Shown here: positions 27,886-35,329 of the stretch, piece after piece | How the letters are laid out: each line of letters opens with the position of its first letter | How positions within the stretch are numbered: position 1 is the stretch's first letter | Assembly: GCA_913060865.1 (NCBI GenBank) | Contig: CAJXTU010000006.1 | Location: forward strand, 83,009 to 118,337 | Direction of reading: 5' to 3' | DNA: 35,329 nucleotides | Origin: an uncultured Cycloclasticus sp. | Lineage (GTDB): Bacteria; Pseudomonadota; Gammaproteobacteria; Methylococcales; Cycloclasticaceae | Translations under genes and position numbers: made by a program | The notes under the pieces: model-generated | The model's database searches: none | Told to the model about the DNA's origin: nothing | Seen by the model: the letters and a program-made list of their open reading frames with translations, nothing else

Positions 27886-29922
27886 ATGTCAAAAGAAATT
27901 AGAAAGATTCTCGTCACCAGTGCACTGCCATACGCCAATGGCCCAATCCATATTGGCCATTTAGTCGAATACATCCAAACCGATATCTGGGTGCGTTTTC
28001 AAAAACAACGCGGCCACAGTTGCCACTATGTTTGCGCCGATGATGCTCATGGCACTCCAATTATGCTCAGAGCACAGCAAGAAGGCATCACGCCTGAGCA
28101 ATTAATCGCCGACACGTGGACCCAACATAACGCTGACTTTAAAGGTTTTAATATCGGGTTTGATAATTTCTACACAACTCATTCTGACGAAACACGTGAT
28201 TTTGCCGAGCTCATTTATAACCGCCTACACGCGAAAAAATACATCCACAGCAAAGTCATTACCCAAGCGTATGACCCTGTTAAAGAGATGTTTCTTCCTG
28301 ATCGGTTCATTAAAGGCGAGTGCCCTAAGTGTGGCGCAAAGGATCAATATGGTGACAACTGCGAAGCCTGCAGCGCTACTTATTCACCCACGGATCTAGT
28401 CAACCCCTTTTCGGTTATTTCTGGTGAAAAACCCATCGAGAAAGACTCTGAGCATTACTTCTTTAAACTTGGCGAATTTGAAGCCATGCTGAAAGAATGG
28501 ACTCACTCCGGCCACCTACAAGAGCAAGTGGCCAATAAACTTAATGAGTGGTTTGACGTTGGGCTACAAGACTGGGACATCTCGCGTGATGCACCTTATT
28601 TTGGTTTTGAAATCCCTAATGCACCTGGTAAGTTTTTTTACGTTTGGCTTGATGCCCCCGTGGGTTACATGGGTAGTTTCAAAAACTTATGTGATAGAGA
28701 GGGCTTAGACTTTGATGAGTATTGGTCAAAAGACAGCTCCACAGAGCTCTACCATTTCATCGGCAAAGACATCGTTTATTTTCACGCGCTATTTTGGCCG
28801 GCCATGTTAACGGGTGCTGGCTTTAGAACACCAACGGCTATTTTTTCGCATGGTTTTCTAACCGTTAATGGCGAAAAAATGTCCAAATCTCGTGGTACAT
28901 TTATTAAAGCCCGCACATTTTTAGACCACCTAAACCCAGAGTACTTACGCTACTACTTTGCGGCAAAACTAAGTAACCGCGTTGAAGACATAGACCTTAA
29001 TTTTGAAGACTTTAGTCAACGCGTCAATACCGACCTTGTTAATAAAGTCGTTAATATTGCTAGCCGTTGCAGCGGTTTTATTAAAAAGCGTTTTGATGGT
29101 CAATTATCCGCAAATTGTAGCGAGCCTGAGCTATTCCAATCGTTTGTCAATGAAAGTGACAACATTGCCACGCTCTATGAAACACGCGAATACGGCAAAG
29201 CCATGCGCGCCATTTCATCACTGGCAGACAAAGCCAATCAATATATTGACGATAAACAGCCCTGGGTTATTGCAAAACAGTCTGATAGCGATGAAGAATT
29301 ACACAATATATGTAGCATCGGCATCAATTTATTTTATGTTATTGCAGGTTATTTAAAACCCGTTGTGCCCGACATGGTCAGCAAGGCCGAAACCTTTTTG
29401 AACACAGGCGAATTTACTTGGCCAGATCAATTTACCCCACTCACTGAACACCGCATCAATAAATTCAAACCATTAATGACACGCGTTGACCCTGATAAGA
29501 TAGCGGCCGTTATAGACGCTTCAAAAGAAAACTTAGAGAAGACCGCTGCTAAAATGCAACAAAAAGCGCCCATAAAAAAGGCAGAAGAAATATCCGATAC
29601 GATTGAGTTTGATGATTTTGCCAAAATTGATTTACGCGTTGCACTGATTGAAAAGGCTGAGCACGTAGAAGGAGCAGATAAATTATTACGTCTAACATTA
29701 AGCCTTGGCGAGGAAACACGACACGTCTTAGCGGGCATAAAATCAGCCTACGCACCTGAGGACCTTGAGGGCAGGCTGACCGTCATGGTAGCAAACCTCA
29801 GGCCACGAAAAATGCGATTTGGAACATCCGAAGGTATGGTGTTAGCAGCTGGTCTAGGCGGGGATGAGCTATGGATTTTATCACCCGACAATGGTGCAAA
29901 GCCCGGTATGCGTATCAAGTAA
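27886..29922 (+). CDS. metG: Methionyl-tRNA synthetase
   Basis: A 678-residue class I synthetase that charges tRNA-Met. It has the HIGH-type signature HIGH at 22-25, a single zinc knuckle with four cysteines (C146, C149, C159, C162), the KMSKS loop at 331-335, an anticodon-binding helical domain, and a C-terminal tRNA-binding (EMAP/Trbp111-like) domain from about 575 that mediates dimerisation. This is the E. coli-type long form. TTGTGG (27849-27854) and TATAAG (27872-27877), 17 bases apart, could be its promoter but would leave almost no leader, so I do not call it separately. No Shine-Dalgarno is evident. It normally adjoins mrp; here the ATP-grasp block lies between. Confidence 0.97.
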   Translation: MSKEIRKILVTSALPYANGPIHIGHLVEYIQTDIWVRFQKQRGHSCHYVCADDAHGTPIMLRAQQEGITPEQLIADTWTQHNADFKGFNIGFDNFYTTHSDETRDFAELIYNRLHAKKYIHSKVITQAYDPVKEMFLPDRFIKGECPKCGAKDQYGDNCEACSATYSPTDLVNPFSVISGEKPIEKDSEHYFFKLGEFEAMLKEWTHSGHLQEQVANKLNEWFDVGLQDWDISRDAPYFGFEIPNAPGKFFYVWLDAPVGYMGSFKNLCDREGLDFDEYWSKDSSTELYHFIGKDIVYFHALFWPAMLTGAGFRTPTAIFSHGFLTVNGEKMSKSRGTFIKARTFLDHLNPEYLRYYFAAKLSNRVEDIDLNFEDFSQRVNTDLVNKVVNIASRCSGFIKKRFDGQLSANCSEPELFQSFVNESDNIATLYETREYGKAMRAISSLADKANQYIDDKQPWVIAKQSDSDEELHNICSIGINLFYVIAGYLKPVVPDMVSKAETFLNTGEFTWPDQFTPLTEHRINKFKPLMTRVDPDKIAAVIDASKENLEKTAAKMQQKAPIKKAEEISDTIEFDDFAKIDLRVALIEKAEHVEGADKLLRLTLSLGEETRHVLAGIKSAYAPEDLEGRLTVMVANLRPRKMRFGTSEGMVLAAGLGGDELWILSPDNGAKPGMRIK

Positions 29923-29934
29923 AGGACTCTTGTT

Positions 29935-29950
29935 GCTCAAAAAGTTGAGC
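29935..29950 (+). terminator. Weak hairpin after metG
   Basis: Perfect 6-bp stem GCTCAA/TTGAGC with a four-base loop, 12 bases after the metG stop. Only ATTTAATG follows, so termination would be weak at best. Confidence 0.3.
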
Positions 29951-30067
29951 ATTTAATGAAAAGCCTTTATAATTCTTAAAGTGAATATAAAATTAATTTT
30001 TCATTCTATCTAGTTATATAAGGCTTAACAATCCAATGAGCATTGCTACGATTTGGGTGAATGAGGA

Positions 30068-30073
30068 TATACT
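30068..30073 (+). promoter_or_regulatory. Candidate -10 element for the rnf operon
   Basis: TATACT lies 23 bases before the rnfA ATG. The best -35 (TTGCTA, 30043-30048) is 19 bases away, longer than ideal, so this is a weak call. No ribosome site stands out before rnfA. Confidence 0.35.
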
Positions 30074-30096
30074 AGCCATAAATCGTAACTTATCCT

Positions 30097-30678
30097 ATGT
30101 CTGAATACCTACTCATCTTAGTCAGCACCATACTGGTTAACAATTTTGTTTTGGTGAAATTTCTCGGCTTGTGCCCATTTATGGGCGTTTCAAACAAGCT
30201 AGAAACAGCTATGGGTATGGGTTTTGCGACAACGTTTGTATTAACGCTAGCCTCCATCTGTAGTTATTTAGCCAATCAATATTTGCTCGCACCTCTTGGT
30301 TTAGAGTATCTACGCACCATCACTTTTATTGTCGTCATCGCCGTTGTTGTGCAAATGACCGAGGCCATCGTCCATAAAACCAGCCCGCTGCTGCATCAAG
30401 TATTAGGCATTTACCTGCCGCTCATAACAACTAACTGTGCTGTATTGGGCGTCGCATTATTAAGCGTTCAAGAAGACCACAACTTTATCGAGTCAGGCTT
30501 ATACGGTTTTGGCGCTGCCCTCGGGTTTTCTTTAGTACTGGTGCTGTTTTCCACAATTCGCGAACGCATTACCGTATCTGATGTACCCGAACCATTCAGA
30601 GGCAACGCCATCGCTTTAGTCACCGCTGGCTTAATGTCTGTCGCATTCATGGGCTTTTCTGGCCTGATTAAGTTCTAA
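30097..30678 (+). CDS. rnfA: Rnf electron transport complex subunit RnfA
   Basis: A 193-residue, six-helix inner membrane protein, homologous to RnfE and NqrE. Conserved stretches are [20 protein letters not shown] (about 15-34) and [13 protein letters not shown] (about 110-122), each holding a cysteine (C26, C113) of the type that binds the intramembrane iron-sulfur centre between RnfA and RnfE. The complex couples electron flow between ferredoxin and NAD to ion movement across the membrane, and in E. coli (RsxA) it also reduces SoxR. It is first in rnfABCDGE; rnfB starts three bases after its stop. Confidence 0.96.
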   Translation: MSEYLLILVSTILVNNFVLVKFLGLCPFMGVSNKLETAMGMGFATTFVLTLASICSYLANQYLLAPLGLEYLRTITFIVVIAVVVQMTEAIVHKTSPLLHQVLGIYLPLITTNCAVLGVALLSVQEDHNFIESGLYGFGAALGFSLVLVLFSTIRERITVSDVPEPFRGNAIALVTAGLMSVAFMGFSGLIKF

Positions 30679-30681
30679 ATC

Positions 30682-31230
30682 ATGTCATTCTTTGTACTCA
30701 TTATTATGTTCGCGGTACTTGGTATTCTTCTTGGGTATGCCGCTATTCGCTTTAAGGTAGAAGGCGACCCTCTCGTCGATCAAATTGACGCCGTATTACC
30801 ACAAACGCAGTGCGGTCAATGCAACTTTCCCGGTTGTCGCCCTTATGCCCAAGCGATCGCTAACGGCGAGGCCGATATCAATCAATGCCCACCCGGCGGC
30901 GAAGCGGGTATTGCTGCATTAGCTGACTTATTAGGTGTGGAGCCTAAGCCCCTAAATGAAGACAATGGCGTTGAAAAAGAAACCTTGGTTGCTGTTATCG
31001 ACGAAAACACCTGTATCGGCTGTAAATTATGTATTCAAGCCTGCCCAGTTGATGCCATTTTAGGCGCACCAAAACACATGCATACGGTTATTGAAGCTGA
31101 ATGCACAGGTTGTGAACTATGCATCCCGCCCTGTCCCGTCGAATGCATAACGATGGAACCTGTAGCAAAAACGTTAGCACTTTGGGAATGGGATAAACCC
31201 GACACCTCTCAGCAAAAGGTGAGTTCATGA
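30682..31230 (+). CDS. rnfB: Rnf complex iron-sulfur subunit RnfB
   Basis: A 182-residue subunit that accepts electrons from ferredoxin. An N-terminal membrane helix (3-22) is followed by a four-cysteine cluster domain (C44, C47, C52, C69) and two ferredoxin-type 4Fe-4S motifs (C111, C114, C117 with C121; C141, C144, C147 with C151). All twelve cysteine ligands are present. Length matches the short gammaproteobacterial form, unlike the longer clostridial RnfB with extra clusters. The 3' end overlaps rnfC by four bases (ATGA). Confidence 0.96.
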   Translation: MSFFVLIIMFAVLGILLGYAAIRFKVEGDPLVDQIDAVLPQTQCGQCNFPGCRPYAQAIANGEADINQCPPGGEAGIAALADLLGVEPKPLNEDNGVEKETLVAVIDENTCIGCKLCIQACPVDAILGAPKHMHTVIEAECTGCELCIPPCPVECITMEPVAKTLALWEWDKPDTSQQKVSS

Positions 31231-32753
31231 GATTATGGTCATTTAATGGTGGGCTCCCTTCGCTGGCCGAACATAAAAACGAATCGGTCAACTTACCCAT
31301 TGAGATAGCGCCCGTACCAAAATGCTTGGTTTACCCACTAGGTCAACATATCGGTAATGCTGCAAAGCCTTTAGTTCAAGTTGGCGACAACGTGTTGCGT
31401 GGACAAAAAATAGCGAGTGCCCAAGGTATGGTCAGCGCGCCCATTCACGCTGGTAGTTCCGGTACCGTGATCAGTATCGCTGATCATCTTATTCCACACC
31501 CTTCCGGCTTTTCTGCCCCCTCTATAACTATAGAAACTGACGGGGTTGATAATGAAATCGACTACACGCCTTGCACTGATTTTCGACAGTTAAGCGCTTC
31601 TCAATTAGTTGATATTGTTCGTGAAGCCGGTATTGTTGGCTTAGGTGGCGCTGCATTTCCTACTGCTATCAAACTTGATACGCAAGGTAAGCCCGTTACC
31701 ATCGACACCGTCATTTTGAATGGCGCAGAATGCGAACCTTATATTTCATGCGACGACAGACTCTTAAAAGAACGAGCAAATCGCGTCATAGAAGGTGTAG
31801 AAATTTTATTGCATATGCTCAGCGCCAAACGTGCCATTCTTGCGGTTGAAGACAACATACCTGAAACATTCACCTCAATTCAAAACGCGATCACTAACAA
31901 CCAAAACCCAGCAATCAACGCCGTTCAAATACCCACCATTTATCCAACAGGTGGCGAAAAACAATTAATTCAAACCTTAACGGGAAAAGAAGTTCCAAGC
32001 GGCAAAATACCCGCTGAAATTGGCATCGTCTCCATCAACGTAGGTACTGTTTATGCCATTCAACAAGCTGTTATTGAAGGCAAGCCCCTTACCTCAAGGA
32101 TCATCACCGTTACTGGAGAAGGAGTCAATAAACCTCACAATCTTGAGGCTAGAATTGGCACGCCTATTAGCGCATTAATTAACGTTTGCCGCGGCTACAC
32201 TAAACAGGCTGATCGGTTAATTATGGGTGGTCCGATGATGGGTTTTGCGCTACCAAGCGACAATATTCCTATCGTAAAAGCAACTAACTGCATCCTTGTT
32301 GCCAGCAAACATGAGGTGGTCACCGAAAAACAAGCAATGCCTTGTATTCGCTGCGGCTTATGCGCTAGCGCTTGCCCAGCCTCATTATTACCCCAGCAAC
32401 TTTATTGGTTTAGCCGCTCAGACCAACTCGACAAGGCGGTAAAACTTAACCTATTTGATTGCATAGAGTGTGGTTGCTGCGACGTAGTTTGTCCAAGCCA
32501 TATCCCGCTGGTGCAGCACTTTAGATATGCGAAAAGTGCGCTGAAAGTACAAAACCACGAAAAACATCAATCGAACGTTGCTCGCGAACGCTTTGAAGCG
32601 CGAGAAGAGCGCATCGCACGTGAAAAAGCGGAACGGGCAGAACGGTCTCGCAAAAAGAAAGCCGCTCTAAAAAGCAAACCGGCAAAAGAAGAAATCGACG
32701 CCGCTGTTAACCGTTCAAAAACAAAAAAGAACTCGATAACCAATGAAGATTAG
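31227..32753 (+). CDS. rnfC: Rnf complex NADH-binding subunit RnfC
   Basis: A 508-residue peripheral subunit that holds FMN and binds NAD(H). The glycine-rich [12 protein letters not shown] (135-146) and [12 protein letters not shown] (165-176) form the nucleotide and FMN site shared with NuoF/NqrF-like proteins; an SLBB-like region follows. Two 4Fe-4S motifs are complete (C373, C376, C379, C383; C412, C415, C418, C422). The tail from about 445 is a charged, Arg/Lys/Glu-rich helix. It is much shorter than the E. coli protein, which has a long alanine-rich repeat tail. It overlaps rnfB by four bases and precedes rnfD by three. Confidence 0.96.
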   Translation: MRLWSFNGGLPSLAEHKNESVNLPIEIAPVPKCLVYPLGQHIGNAAKPLVQVGDNVLRGQKIASAQGMVSAPIHAGSSGTVISIADHLIPHPSGFSAPSITIETDGVDNEIDYTPCTDFRQLSASQLVDIVREAGIVGLGGAAFPTAIKLDTQGKPVTIDTVILNGAECEPYISCDDRLLKERANRVIEGVEILLHMLSAKRAILAVEDNIPETFTSIQNAITNNQNPAINAVQIPTIYPTGGEKQLIQTLTGKEVPSGKIPAEIGIVSINVGTVYAIQQAVIEGKPLTSRIITVTGEGVNKPHNLEARIGTPISALINVCRGYTKQADRLIMGGPMMGFALPSDNIPIVKATNCILVASKHEVVTEKQAMPCIRCGLCASACPASLLPQQLYWFSRSDQLDKAVKLNLFDCIECGCCDVVCPSHIPLVQHFRYAKSALKVQNHEKHQSNVARERFEAREERIAREKAERAERSRKKKAALKSKPAKEEIDAAVNRSKTKKNSITNED

Positions 32754-32756
32754 ATT

Positions 32757-33782
32757 GTGCATTTTTTAACCTCTAACGCGCCTTTTATCGCCCCGCAAAA
32801 TAGCGTTCAGAAAATGATGCTATGGGTGCTTATTGCACTAGTCCCCGGCATTATCACCATGATTTGGCAGTTTGGATATGGGGTTTTAGCAAATATCATT
32901 ATTTGCGTTTCAACCGCATTAATGGCCGAAGCGAGTATGCTACGTCTTCGCGGAAAAGCCATCGCACCTGCGCTATCGGACCTAAGTGCCGTGGTGACGG
33001 CTATTTTATTAGCGCTTGCCCTACCCACGCTGGCACCTTGGTGGATTCCCTTTATCGGCGCCTTTATCGCCATCGTGATCGCAAAACATTTATATGGCGG
33101 CTTAGGCTACAACCCTTTTAATCCAGCCATGATCGCCTTCGCCATACTGATGGTGTCTTTTCCAAAAAGCATGACTGTTTGGGTGCTCCCGCACTCGATG
33201 CTACCAACTGGCATTAGTCTGTCAGACATATTCACTATCGTTCTTGATCAACAACCTAAACAAACGCTCATTGATGCAATAACGGCAGCAACGCCATTAG
33301 ATGAAATGAAAACCCAGCTCGGGCTCAATCAAACCGTTGAAGAAATACGCTCATCATCTATCTTCGGTAGTTTATCCGGTCAAGGCTGGCAGTGGGTTTC
33401 TATCGCTTACCTTCTCGGCGGCATGGTATTGATGTTTAAAAAAATCATCAGCTGGCATATTCCTGTTGGTCTATTAACAGGCCTATTCATTATTAGTTTT
33501 GCTTTCTATTTACTTGAACCTAGCGTTACACCCTCTCCTTTGTTTCACTTACTCAGTGGTGGCGCAATGTTGGGTGCCTTTTTTATCGCAACCGACCCTG
33601 TCACCGCAGCAACAACCCCAAAAGGGCGTTTTATTTATGGTGTATTAATCGGTTTGCTAACCTATATTATCCGTACTTGGGGCGGTTACCCAGAAGGTAT
33701 CGCATTCGCCGTTATTTTAATTAATATGGCGGTACCATTAATCGACTATTACACGCCACCGCGTGCATACGGGCATAAATAA
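32757..33782 (+). CDS. rnfD: Rnf complex membrane subunit RnfD
   Basis: A 341-residue, multi-helix membrane protein carrying a covalently bound FMN. The flavin-attachment segment is AATPLD with T179, aligning with the E. coli RnfD acceptor Thr, and the family motifs YGGLGYNPFNPAM (113-125), GAFFIATDPVTAATTPKGR and the end VPLIDYYTPPRAYGHK are present. FMN attachment needs the transferase ApbE, which is not encoded in this window. The start is GTG at 32757, three bases after the rnfC stop; it gives the expected N-terminus (HFLTSNAPF) although no strong ribosome site is visible. Confidence 0.95.
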   Translation: MHFLTSNAPFIAPQNSVQKMMLWVLIALVPGIITMIWQFGYGVLANIIICVSTALMAEASMLRLRGKAIAPALSDLSAVVTAILLALALPTLAPWWIPFIGAFIAIVIAKHLYGGLGYNPFNPAMIAFAILMVSFPKSMTVWVLPHSMLPTGISLSDIFTIVLDQQPKQTLIDAITAATPLDEMKTQLGLNQTVEEIRSSSIFGSLSGQGWQWVSIAYLLGGMVLMFKKIISWHIPVGLLTGLFIISFAFYLLEPSVTPSPLFHLLSGGAMLGAFFIATDPVTAATTPKGRFIYGVLIGLLTYIIRTWGGYPEGIAFAVILINMAVPLIDYYTPPRAYGHK

Positions 33783-33783
33783 C

Positions 33784-34422
33784 ATGGCTAACAATAAAAC
33801 AATGATGATGAGATCAGGCTTGGTACTGGGGCTTTTCTCACTTATTGGTATAGGCCTAGTATCGCTGACTCAGTCGGTGACACACGAAAAAATTGCCGAG
33901 AATGAGCGCTTATACGTTTTGAAGAATTTGCGTGAATTAGTGCCTGAAACGCTACACGATAACGATTTGCTGGCAGATGCCTTACACGTTATAGACGCCG
34001 AAGCGTTCGGCAATACGCATGAGGTGACCATCTATAAAGCTATGAAAAATAAGCAACTCGTTGCTATTATTGCCTCACCCACCGCCGCTGACGGCTACAA
34101 TGGCTCTATCAAGTTACTCGTCGCCATTCGCAACAACGGTGAATTGTTAGGTGTTCGAGTCGTCTCACATCATGAGACACCCGGCTTAGGTGACGCTATT
34201 GATACCAATAAAAGTAATTGGATATACTCATTTAATGGGCGATCACTAAATAACCCTAGCCCTCGTTTATGGCAGGTAAAAAAAGATGGTGGCGAATTTG
34301 ATCAGTTTACTGGCGCAACCATTACACCGCGAGCCGTCGTAAAAACCGTTCTAAAAACATTACAATACTACCAAGCAAATAAAAAAGCGCTAACAACCAC
34401 GACTCAACAAACCAATGGATAA
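33784..34422 (+). CDS. rnfG: Rnf complex flavoprotein subunit RnfG
   Basis: A 212-residue subunit with one N-terminal membrane helix (about 12-30) and a periplasmic FMN-binding domain. The flavinylation motif is TGATIT at 176-181, preceded by the conserved [11 protein letters not shown] (129-139). The FMN is attached covalently by ApbE. I chose the ATG at 33784, one base after the rnfD stop codon; an in-frame ATG at 33763 inside rnfD would add seven non-conserved residues. The 3' end overlaps rnfE by eight bases. Confidence 0.95.
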   Translation: MANNKTMMMRSGLVLGLFSLIGIGLVSLTQSVTHEKIAENERLYVLKNLRELVPETLHDNDLLADALHVIDAEAFGNTHEVTIYKAMKNKQLVAIIASPTAADGYNGSIKLLVAIRNNGELLGVRVVSHHETPGLGDAIDTNKSNWIYSFNGRSLNNPSPRLWQVKKDGGEFDQFTGATITPRAVVKTVLKTLQYYQANKKALTTTTQQTNG

Positions 34423-35098
34423 CTACAAACAGATTTTAAAAAATGGCCTATGGGAGAATAATCAAGCCTTCGTCGCGTTGCTAGGGCTTTGCCCTCTCTT
34501 GGCAGTCAGCAACACCGTTATTAATGGCTTAGGCTTAGGCCTAGCCACAACACTCACGCTCATTCTGTCTAATTCGATCGTCTCTCTTATTCGTCGACAA
34601 GTTGGCAATGAAATTCGCTTACCCGTGTTTGTCCTCATCATCGCCTCTATTGTAACGGCCATTGAACTGGTCATGAATGCGTTTTTCTATGAGTTATATC
34701 TAATACTTGGTATTTTTATTCCGCTGATTGTCACCAATTGTTCCATTATTGGTCGCGCAGAAGCATTTGCCTCGAAAAACCCATTAGTCGCTTCATCTAT
34801 TGATGGCTTAGCTATGGGGCTTGGCTTCACAGCCGCCTTAATTATTCTCGGTGCCGTACGTGAAGTATTAGGCTCCGGCACCTTATTTGCCAATGCTCAT
34901 TTAATGTTTGGAGATGCCGCTAAAGACATGGTCATTTATGTCATTCGCGACTACGAAGGCTTCCTACTCGCTATTTTGCCACCGGGTGCTTTCATTGGTT
35001 TAGGTTTACTGATTGCACTAAAGAACGTGATTGATAAACGCTTAGCAAAACCGGCTAGTCAAGCAGTCAGCTTCGCCATGGATACAGAAAAAGCTTAA
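34415..35098 (+). CDS. rnfE: Rnf complex subunit RnfE
   Basis: A 227-residue, six-helix inner membrane protein, paralogous to RnfA. It shows the matching half-motifs [19 protein letters not shown] (about 15-33) and [17 protein letters not shown] (about 103-119), with the paired cysteines (C26, C108) that meet those of RnfA. The C-terminal segment ([17 protein letters not shown]) is typical of RnfE. It completes the rnfABCDGE order; a TonB-like gene starts nine bases after its stop. Confidence 0.96.
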   Translation: MDNYKQILKNGLWENNQAFVALLGLCPLLAVSNTVINGLGLGLATTLTLILSNSIVSLIRRQVGNEIRLPVFVLIIASIVTAIELVMNAFFYELYLILGIFIPLIVTNCSIIGRAEAFASKNPLVASSIDGLAMGLGFTAALIILGAVREVLGSGTLFANAHLMFGDAAKDMVIYVIRDYEGFLLAILPPGAFIGLGLLIALKNVIDKRLAKPASQAVSFAMDTEKA

Positions 35099-35107
35099 CA
35101 ATCTACG

Positions 35108-35288
35108 GTGAGTAGCGTTACGTATTCATGGAACTCCCTTGCTTACAAACCTAAATCGGTACTGTTGTTTGTTGTCATCTCGCTGCTTGTGCATGCGGTA
35201 CTAGCGGCGTTTGTTTATAAGATGGGTGTTTTTTCAACACCTGACATTGACAGCATTCCGGCAAAATCGATCCATATTTCTATTACCC
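35108..35288 (+). CDS. Partial TonB-like protein, N-terminus only
   Basis: A frame opening with GTG at 35108 (AATCTACG lies between the rnfE stop and this codon) reads about 60 codons until the adapter sequence begins. The product starts MSSVTYSWNS, then a short basic patch and one strong hydrophobic helix (about residues 17-37, VLLFVVISLLVHAVLAAFVY), followed by a Pro-containing periplasmic start. The His inside the helix (SLLVHAVL) is the hallmark of TonB and TonB-like energy transducers. The Pro-rich and C-terminal TonB domains lie beyond the contig. In Pseudomonas, as I recall, nth follows rnf, so this neighbour differs. The true sequence ends at 35288-35290, where the first adapter bases cannot be told from genomic ones. 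Confidence 0.6.
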
Positions 35289-35329
35289 CTGTCTCTTATA
35301 CACATCTCCGAGCCCACGAGACCAGAGAG
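35289..35329 (+). other. Illumina Nextera transposase adapter (artefact)
   Basis: The last bases are not genomic. CTGTCTCTTATACACATCT, the Nextera mosaic-end sequence, starts at 35289 and is followed by CCGAGCCCACGAGAC (35308-35322), the read-2 side of the transposon adapter. The final CAGAGAG agrees with the first seven bases of an i7 index that I remember as N708 (CAGAGAGG). The order is exactly that of read-through into the adapter, so the assembly end is untrimmed. Confidence 0.97.

Noticed and set aside
32807-33121. Overlapping frames in both directions within rnfD
   Set aside because: rnfD itself is unambiguous over this stretch and the other frames have no recognisable content.
33763-33783. 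Earlier ATG for rnfG inside rnfD
   Set aside because: It would add seven non-conserved residues; the ATG at 33784 fits the family N-terminus and follows the rnfD stop directly.

Overview
This 35.3 kb window looks like one complete assembly contig from the chromosome of a moderately AT-rich, Gram-negative gammaproteobacterium. The evidence is LPS inner-core heptose and Kdo genes, TolC, Hda with a clamp-binding motif, a full rnfABCDGE cluster, and gene order that matches the class (arsC-wrbA-hda-perM-DUF2066-purM-purN; dcd-mrp / metG-rnf). From general resemblance I would guess a marine Thiotrichales/Piscirickettsiaceae-like organism such as Cycloclasticus or Methylophaga, but this is a weak guess. 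The right end (from about 35289) is Illumina Nextera adapter, so it is a sequencing artefact and marks the contig end.

Layout. 1-119: start of a leftward gene cut by the contig edge. 120-539: no gene seen. 540-2405: thiC, leftward, with no room for a TPP riboswitch. 2502-5213: rhodanese, Mug-type glycosylase, dtd and tolC, rightward. 5265-10126: leftward envelope block hldE-hldD-waaA-MFS transporter (LPS core heptose and Kdo). 10247-12230: rightward arsC-wrbA-DUF2069-hda, tightly packed. 12301-14649: DUF4197 protein, mscS, sodB. 14696-17411: leftward DUF2066-CDP-alcohol phosphatidyltransferase-perM. 17495-19922: purM-purN-DUF3108. 19938-21602: leftward mrp-dcd.

21785-27659 is the unusual part. 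Between mrp and metG, which are divergent neighbours in many gammaproteobacteria, sit a small DUF3012 lipoprotein with its own terminator and a three-gene operon. The first gene encodes an 811-residue fusion of periplasmic transglutaminase-like domain, seven membrane helices and cytoplasmic ATP-grasp ligase. It is followed by a membrane-anchored TPR protein and an outer-membrane beta-barrel. The promoter carries direct repeats that fit the PmrA-box pattern (YTTAAK-N5-YTTAAK). Together the three proteins could span the whole envelope. This is my best candidate for an undescribed system: ATP-dependent ligation inside, processing in the periplasm, and an outer-membrane partner. The substrate is unknown.

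27886-35098: metG, then rnfABCDGE, the ion-pumping ferredoxin:NAD oxidoreductase. A TonB-like gene begins at 35108 and is cut off by the adapter sequence. No tRNA, rRNA, CRISPR array, transposase or phage gene was recognised.
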